Source of the DNA: Camelus bactrianus
Taxonomy: Eukaryota > Chordata > Mammalia > Artiodactyla > Camelidae
Length of the DNA: 64,000 nucleotides
Direction: 5' to 3'
Assembly: GCF_048773025.1 (NCBI RefSeq)
Contig: NC_133566.1
Coordinates: forward strand, 8,965,501-9,029,500
Positions 58,338 to 64,000 of this stretch are shown piece by piece. The notes beneath the pieces are model-generated. The model did no database searches and was not told the DNA's origin. It was given only the letters and a program-made list of their open reading frames with translations. Within the stretch, counting starts at the first letter, position 1, and the number at the start of each line of letters is the position of its first letter. The translations under genes and the position numbers were made by a program.

Positions 58338-59494
58338 TTTGCCTACTTGCTTTGGCTAGGATTTCCAATGGTATGTTAAATAAAAGTGTCTATAGTGGGT
58401 ATCCTTGTCTTATTTCCTGATCTTAGAGGAAATGCTTTCAGCTTTTCACTGTTGAGTGTGATATTAGCTGTGGATCTGTCCTATATGGCCTTTATTATGT
58501 TGAGGTACATTTCCTCTATACCTACTTTGTTGAGAGTTTTTGTCATAGATGGATGTTGAATTTTGTCAAATGCTTTTTCTGTATCTATTGAGATAACCGT
58601 ATAATTTTTATCCTTCATTTTGTTAATATGTATCATGTTGATTGCTTTGTGGATGTTGAATGATCTTTGCATCTTGGAATAAATCCTACTTGATTATAGT
58701 GCATGCTCCTTTTAATGTATTGTTAGATTCAGTTTGCTAATATTTTGTTGAAGATTTTTGCATCTATGTTCATCAAAGAAATTGGCCTGTAATTTTCTTT
58801 TTTGATCTGATTTAGGTATCAGGTTAATGCTAGCTTCAGTGGGGGTGTGACCATTGGCGCTAACAGGTTGGATGGAGAATTCCAAAATGGTGCCAGCCAG
58901 CACTGGTATTAGCAGGGTAGCCTGAGATCACATAAATGGCTCCTGCCAGTGACTCAGTCCCTGGGGGTGTGCCAACTGGTTCCTGCCCCTCCAGCAGATG
59001 CTTCAAGGCTAGTAGGTGAGTCCCCTTTACCCATTGTTTATGCACTTCACAGCTTGGTGTTTTTGCACTGGTTTTCAGGTCAAATGAGTCTTTGTGCAAG
59101 TCCTTTAAGAGCAGATTTTCTATTCCCTATAGTTTTCTAGTTTTCCCAGGCATATTCCCCATTGGTTTTCAAACCCAGATGTTTTGGTTCTCATCTCTCG
59201 TGCAGGGTGTAGGCGTTGGGGAGCTTAATGTGATGCTTAAATCCCTTGCTTCTCAGGGGAAAGATCTATTCCTTTGTGATCCCTCCCAATTGTGGCTTGC
59301 TGTAGTTTTGGTTTTGTGACTGCCTCTCCTATCCATCTCATTGCTGTCCTTTTAACCTTTGCTGTGGAGGTTCTGTTCATTCAGTTTCCAGGTCCCTTTC
59401 TGGGAGAACTATTCCATAGGTAAGTGTATATTTGTTGTGTCTGTGGGTGGAGGTTCGTTCAGGATCTTTTTACACCATCATCTTGAACCCTCCA

Positions 59495-60081
59495 AACTGT
59501 CTCTGACAATGGAATATTAAGTATTGGAGATAGATTGGTAATGGTTAGTACGGTGGTAGATGGATGGGTGACTAGATAATGTGTGGTGTGTTGATCTTTT
59601 TAGCTCCCCTCAAATTATTGTAGTTTAGTTGGTGTAGTAGAGAGCAATGCAAGAGGAATTAAAATTTTAGCATTTTGGTTCTGCTTCCTTTTTTTTTTTT
59701 TTTAACAGTACAATTTTGAGAAATCTTTTAGCTGCTTTGTGATGTCTATTTTCTCTCTTTTCTTATCTATAGAGATAACATTATCCCTGCCTCTCTCAGA
59801 GATGTCATTGTGATTAAATAAGATATTCTGTGAAAGTGAGATAAGGATGATAAAGCACTATATACAAAAATAAACTTTATTAGTTTCAAAAAAACTAAAA
59901 CTGAGAGAATCCAGGTAGAGATCTTGATAAAATATTAGGTACAGTCGGTCTCCAGTAAAGGATAGCTTCTACTACTGTTTGTTATTATTGAGAGGATGTC
60001 TACTTTTATGTATAAGGCTAGCCTTGATTACTGTTTAGGTTATTAAATAGTTTATGAATATATTGTTAATATTTAATTTGA
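59495..60081. other. Intronic sequence upstream of the exon
   Basis: AT-rich with a 20-base poly-T near 59685-59703. Its last 45 bases hold TTAAT-type branch-point candidates near 60066-60078 and the polypyrimidine run used by the exon acceptor. Confidence 0.5.
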
Positions 60082-60107
60082 TTTTCCCCCTTCTGCTTGT
60101 GTTTCAG
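60082..60107 (+). promoter_or_regulatory. 3' splice site (polypyrimidine tract and AG)
   Basis: 'ttttcccccttctgcttgtg' then TTTCAG gives a long pyrimidine tract with no AG before the terminal one. It is a strong acceptor for the exon starting at 60108. Confidence 0.8.
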
Positions 60108-60200
60108 ACTCCTGGGAGAGTTGGCTCTCAAGGTTCTGATTTAGATTCATCAGCAGCTCCTGTAAACACTGTGGATGTCACTAATGAAAGCTCTTCAGAG
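60108..60200 (+). CDS. Internal coding exon of an unidentified host gene
   Basis: A 93-base exon between a strong acceptor (TTTCAG) and a good donor (CAGAG/GTATGA). Only one of the three forward frames is open: it encodes 31 residues beginning TPGRVGSQGSDLDSS and ending DVTNESSSE. The other two frames meet stops. Both splice junctions lie between codons, so the exon is symmetric and could be skipped without shifting the frame. Fifteen of 31 residues are Ser, Thr, Asp or Glu, with one Arg and no Lys, typical of a disordered, possibly phosphorylated linker. An NES sequence is a formal N-glycosylation sequon, meaningful only if the protein is secretory. No domain is visible and I do not recognise the gene. 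No neighbouring exon was found in the 3.8 kb downstream or confidently upstream. Confidence 0.72.
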
Positions 60201-60206
60201 GTATGA
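60201..60206 (+). promoter_or_regulatory. 5' splice site
   Basis: CAGAG/GTATGA matches the mammalian donor consensus at the key positions (GT at +1 and +2, A at +3, G at +5), preceded by G at -1. Confidence 0.75.
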
Positions 60207-61169
60207 AAATAAAATTTTACAATAAAATTCAATATTTAAGGAAAAATAGCAAATATTTCAAGTAACAACTGGTAATTTAAACTTTTGTAGAAAAAGTTCT
60301 CAGAAATCTTTCTTACAAATTGAAAAGCACCTTTTGAATCATATTTATGGATAGCTATTTGTGCTTAGTTGAGACTGAGAAAGTGTATATTAAGACCGAA
60401 AAATAGTAGTACCAATTTGTCTTTAATGTTAATGTCATCTCAACTTAATGAAGATTTTTAAATCTGTGAAGAATTACAGTTGATTAGTATCTAATTATGT
60501 TTGTACTGTCATGAACTACTAAGCTAATGAAAGATTAGATTAGATATAAAGTTTATACATTATTTGTTGTCTTCATTTATGACTTTGTAAGAACTTTTAT
60601 CTTTGATAACTTATTGAAAATTAATGGATAAAGTAAATAAGTCTAAAAAAAACCCTCATTTTTCCAAAAGTCAGCCTTAGTAGTTGCTTTATTGTTATTA
60701 TTAGTTTTAACAAACAATATATGATCATCACAGAAAAAGGAGGTAAGATGAGAGAAGAACATAAAAACCACCCATAATACTGCCCCTAAGAGATTGATAC
60801 ACTTGTGTTTCTGCTCTGACAGTTTTTGTCAGTTGTCCCTTTCTGAATCTAACTGTACTATCTACCCAGTCCCCTTTTCTCTACTCTTCCCCACCTCTTG
60901 GTTGGTGAGTCTATTTTTGTGTTTGTTTCTGGGTATGTCTCTATCCATTCATCTTTCTGTTTTGTCTCTTTCTGGCCATCTGTCTTCATGTATATGTGTA
61001 TTAACTGTAATAAGATCTAACAAGACTGTGAAAGTGAGAAGGAAAGTATCAGTTGAACTTTATATTATGAGCAAGTTTAAGGAAATATATTCAAGGAAAA
61101 CATTCCAAACTGTGTTCATGATGTGATGAGCTCAGAGTGCTCAGTTGTAACCCTGGAAAGGAGTTTAGT
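60207..61169. other. Intronic sequence downstream of the exon
   Basis: AT-rich and unique-looking. The 110-codon frame 60794-61126 has no domain and no convincing acceptor and donor pair in phase, so it is left out as a gene. Confidence 0.45.
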
Positions 61170-62620
61170 AGTAATTGCTGACCTCATTCAGACCAAAAAC
61201 AACAAAGAATCTCCAAAAGGTAGTGAGCAGTGGCTGGTAATCCTGCTGTGCTTTCTTATCAGGGTCCCTTTTCTGTTGTCTGTGATAGCCGTACTCTCTC
61301 TGTTATCCTTAAATCTTCCGTGTGTCTTACCTTATTCTCACCTTCCTTTGGTCACCCTCTACATCATTGACAAAATAGGAACCATTAGATGAATGTGCTC
61401 ATTTTGTCACTAAAAGCTATACTTGCACCTCTGCTCTTTTTCTTACTTTTGTATGTGAAAGACAGGTCTCTTTTGCTATCAGACGTCAGTCATTTTGCTT
61501 TTGCTCTGGATTCCATTCTCTCTCATATTCTCAGCTTATCATCTTTCCCTCCTACGATTTTGATTTTTACCCATGCCACAAATTATTCCCATCAGCGTAT
61601 AAATACTGCTTTAGAGGTGCCATTAACCTGAGACTCCCTTAAATTAAGTTTGGTGCTTGAAATTCTTCAGATTACTCACTAGCGTAAAATCCAACTACCC
61701 ACCCAAGGGTTATTGGTGATTATGAATTCTCAGGAGATGTTGTTTTTTCCGTTAGCCCATGCTAAGGTACAGACTCGTTTAAGATGTTGGTCGATGTCTC
61801 TCCCCCTCCCTCAGTCTCTTTTTTTCTTAATCTTTCTCTCAGGTTATTTCCCTTTTACTCTGAAGTTGGCTTCCCACTTTGAACAATCTCTAGGTTTTAA
61901 CATTGTTCCTTTAGCAGCCATCTAAATGAAATTTGAAATATGGCTTCCAGGATTTTAAAGAAATAGAAATAAAGCAATACCTTGCTTTAGTGCTCATTTT
62001 TCTCACATTTTATATATTATTATGTATAATAATATATATAACTATCTTAGTATAGGCTATTATAACAAAAGCACTGAGTAGCTTAAACAATAAACATTTA
62101 TTTCTCACAGTTCTAGAGACTGGGATGTTCAAGATCAAAGATCGGCAGATTCTTTGTCTGATGGAGGCTTGCTTCTTGGTTTATAGATGGCTGTCCTCAC
62201 ATGGTAGAAGGGGTTTGAGAGCTCTCTGGGGTCTCTTTTATAAGGGTACTAATCTTACTCATGATGGCTCTACTCTAATGACTGAATTATCTCCCAAAGA
62301 TCCCATCTCCTAGTACCATCGCATTGGGGATTAAGATTTCAACAAATGAATTTTGAGGGTAGATAAACATTCAGTCTATAACAAATATATAATACATATA
62401 ATATATAATGTAATAAGTGATTTTTTATGCCAGTTGTTCTTGTCAGGGTAGTTGTTCAGACTATTTAGTATATCACATTGCAGAAGCAAATGTCTTTATT
62501 TACTCTTTAACCCTTTCCAGTCTGGTTTCCATCCTTAGTATTCACTGAAAGCACTCACTAATGACCACCATATTACCAAATCCAATCTTCGTTTTTCTGC
62601 TCCTTTGGCTAGGGAGAGCA
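61170..62620 (+). repeat. L2 LINE, sense, interrupted by an LTR
   Basis: Sense L2 ORF2 middle part: 'gacaaaataggaaccattag', 'gctctggattccattctctc', 'attcccatcagcgtataaat', then after the LTR 'tttccagtctggtttccatc' and 'ccaaatccaatcttcg'. The join is incomplete: 61680-62040 is weakly matched. The frames 61123-61631 are L2 relics. Confidence 0.6.
62042..62383 (-). repeat. Solo LTR of the ERVL-MaLR type, antisense
   Basis: A fossil LTR of about 340 bases: 'tatttctcacagttctagag', 'actgggatgttcaagatcaa', 'cattggggattaagatttca', 'taaacattcagtctataaca' (MSTA/MLT1-like, reverse). It is solo, old, and inserted in L2-rich sequence. Confidence 0.72.
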
Positions 62621-62994
62621 GCCTTTTCTTGTGGTGCTGTCCACTGGTAAGTGGTAAGGGTCCACTGAAGTTTCCAGGTTGCCGGCTTCTCTAGCACCTA
62701 GTTTAGAATATATGATGCAAAAAGAAAATGCAGAGTACTCACCACTGTCTCAGTCCTTGGCTTCTGAGCTCCTTAGCTGGTCTGCGTTTCTCTCTTTATC
62801 TGTCAAAATTGTCTTATGTTTGTTTTATATATAATGCCTAGGGATTTTAGCTGTGTTTAGCTGGAAGAATAAAGAAGGGTATCTATTCCATTTTATCTGG
62901 AACTGGAAATCTGACCACTTAAAAAACTGAATTATCTTTTTATTAATGAATTGTAAGATGACTTTATCTATTCTGAGTACAAGTCCTTTGTCAG

Positions 62995-63504
62995 TGTTTT
63001 GATTGCCTCCTATTCACCCCGTTGCTAAGGGAAGCCCCTCCCTAGACTTATGGGGATGGCTCAACACATAATTAACCTGACACTAGATAAGTGAGATCAA
63101 CAGCAGTTTATTATTCACATATACTCACAGCCCAGGTGAGGAGGACACTGTGTGCCAAGTAGGGCCACACAAGGATTGCACTTGGGGAAGAAACGAACAC
63201 TCAGGGGCTGTGAGAAGCAGTCATTATAGTATCAGGAAGGTGAGGTGTCTGCTTCCTACAGGAGATGTGATTGGCTTGTTTGAATAATTCCAGGGACTGG
63301 TAGGAAACTGAAACCTGCTGCTCAGGCTTAAGCAGGCCCTGTGTCTGCTCCCAGTGAAGAGGAGGGTTTTTGGGCTAGAGGACCTTATCTGCTGGAGCAG
63401 AGTAAGGAGGGGAGCTTGTAGTTAGATCATTGAAGCTCTTCCAGTTTAACCAGTTGTCAAGGCAGCATATAATATTGGGCCTTAATTTTAGGCCTTATAC
63501 CACA
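62995..63504 (-). repeat. Solo ERV LTR (probably class I), antisense, nested in L1M
   Basis: A fossil LTR of 510 bases that starts TG and ends CA, with near-identical 5-base flanks (GTCAG left, ATCAG right). On the minus strand it has a polyadenylation-type AATAAA ('gtgaataataaactgctg') before a short U5. It looks whole as a solo LTR, with no internal genes attached. It seems younger than the MaLR LTRs, and could be artiodactyl or camelid lineage specific. The exact family is not named. Confidence 0.7.
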
Positions 63505-63694
63505 ATCAGAAATATGTGATGTGTATATTTTTTTACAATCTGGCTTGTTTTTCATTTTGTTAATGATGTCTTTCAAAGAGAAGAAGATTTAAATTTTGGT
63601 GAAGTGCAGTTTGTCATCCTTTTCTTTTATGGTTAGTGCTTTTTGGGTTCTACAAAATTTTTTGCCTACCCCAAGACTGCAAAACTTTCTCCTG

Positions 63695-63858
63695 ATTAAA
63701 AAAATAAAACCCAAGCTACAAGGATACAGTGTACAACACAGGGAATGTAGCCAATATTTTATAGTAACTATAAATGGAGTATAACCTTTAAAAATTGTGA
63801 ATCATACTGTACACCTGTAACATATAATATTGTACATCAACTATATTTCAGAAAAAAA
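63695..63858 (+). repeat. L1 3' UTR end, sense, nested in antisense L1M
   Basis: 'gctacaaggatacagtgtac', 'aacacagggaatgtagccaa', 'aactataaatggagtataac', 'ttgtgaatcatactgtacac' and 'tacatcaactatatttcag' plus short A-tail match the 3' terminus of artiodactyl-type L1. About 160 bases, 5'-truncated. It sits opposite in strand to its host L1M, whose sequence resumes to the right. Confidence 0.88.
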
Positions 63859-64000
63859 GACTGAAGGATGAAAAAATCATTTTAGCATTTACATTTAAGT
63901 CTGTGGTTTCTTTTAAATTATTATGTATGGTATGAGGTACTGGTTGAGTTTCATTTTTTCCATGTGAATATGGAAATCACATTTCCCCCCATATGCCTGT

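Larger units (their letters stand above)
56390..59494 (-). repeat. L1 with 5' UTR joined directly to the ORF2 RT region, antisense
   Basis: Antisense order from left: 3' UTR ('gtggtcaccaccccaggtct', 'caccatacagttgaccctc'), ORF2 C-terminus, RT domain, then an abrupt switch near 58838 into 5' UTR-like GC-rich sequence ('ggctcctgccagtgactcag') ending 'catcatcttgaaccctcc', the usual L1 5' terminus. RT is visible in the reverse frame 58481-58672: [11 protein letters not shown] is motif A, with D30 the predicted metal-binding aspartate. ORF1, the endonuclease and the ORF2 N-terminus are absent. A (TG)n and an (AAATT)n tract interrupt ORF2. Confidence 0.88.
62925..64000 (-). repeat. Old L1M ORF2, antisense, with two later insertions, running off the window
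   Basis: Antisense ORF2 in order: 'ctattctgagtacaagtcct' (left of the LTR), 'tcattttgttaatgatgtct', 'ttttggtgaagtgcagtttg' and 'ttgcctaccccaagactgca' (between insertions), and 'gtatgaggtactggttgagt' and 'ccatgtgaatatgg' (right edge). An ERV LTR at 62995-63504 and an L1 3' end at 63695-63858 are nested in it. Confidence 0.78.

Noticed and set aside
60794-61126. 110-codon frame downstream of the exon as a possible next exon
   Set aside because: No in-phase acceptor and donor pair was found around it, and the sequence looks like intron running into L2.
1-64000. An undescribed defence, mobile or biosynthetic system
   Set aside because: No cluster of related genes, no CRISPR array, no attachment sites and no intact non-retroelement transposase are visible. 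The window is ordinary mammalian intronic or intergenic DNA with retroelement fossils.

Overview
This window reads as nuclear DNA of a mammal, most probably a camelid (camel, llama or alpaca). The key evidence is four copies of a tRNA-derived SINE of the Vic-1 type. Each has a tRNA-like head with A and B boxes and a tail ending in 'cagtacctcca' plus an A-rich stretch, and each sits between short target-site duplications. L1 3' UTRs of the artiodactyl type agree, as does a deep background of general mammalian repeats (MIR, L2, MaLR LTRs, old L1M). No bacterial, plasmid or phage features were found.

The window is almost entirely non-coding. The one well-supported piece of a host gene is a 93-base, phase-symmetric exon on the + strand at 60108-60200, with a strong acceptor and donor, encoding 31 residues rich in Ser, Thr and acidic residues. 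I do not recognise the gene. The first 30 bases may be the tail of another exon, because a near-perfect splice donor follows them, but this is weak. If both belong to one gene, almost the whole window is a single intron of about 60 kb; otherwise part of it is intergenic.

Layout. 1-8.1 kb: MIR, an MLT1-like LTR, and a block of old antisense L1M sequence carrying a Vic-1 SINE. 8.1-34.5 kb: the densest MIR and L2 zone, including a 1.6-kb L2 at 18005-19625, three more Vic-1 SINEs, and an MLT1-like LTR split by a younger L1. 34.5-45 kb: a 5' L1 fragment without its 3' half, a pure polypyrimidine tract, and a long L2 split by an L1M. 45-64 kb: visibly more AT-rich and dominated by minus-strand L1. 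It contains a young L1 lacking its poly-A end but flanked by a target-site duplication, an L1 that keeps its 5' UTR but has lost everything up to the reverse-transcriptase region, the coding exon, and at the right edge an old L1 carrying an ERV LTR and a later L1 3' end.

Nearly all short open frames are chance ORFs or slices of LINE ORFs. No new molecular system is evident. The points of interest are the unidentified exon and several unusual retrotransposon structures. Repeat family names come from recall of consensus sequences, and most repeat edges are good to about 10-30 bases. Edges defined by duplications are tighter.
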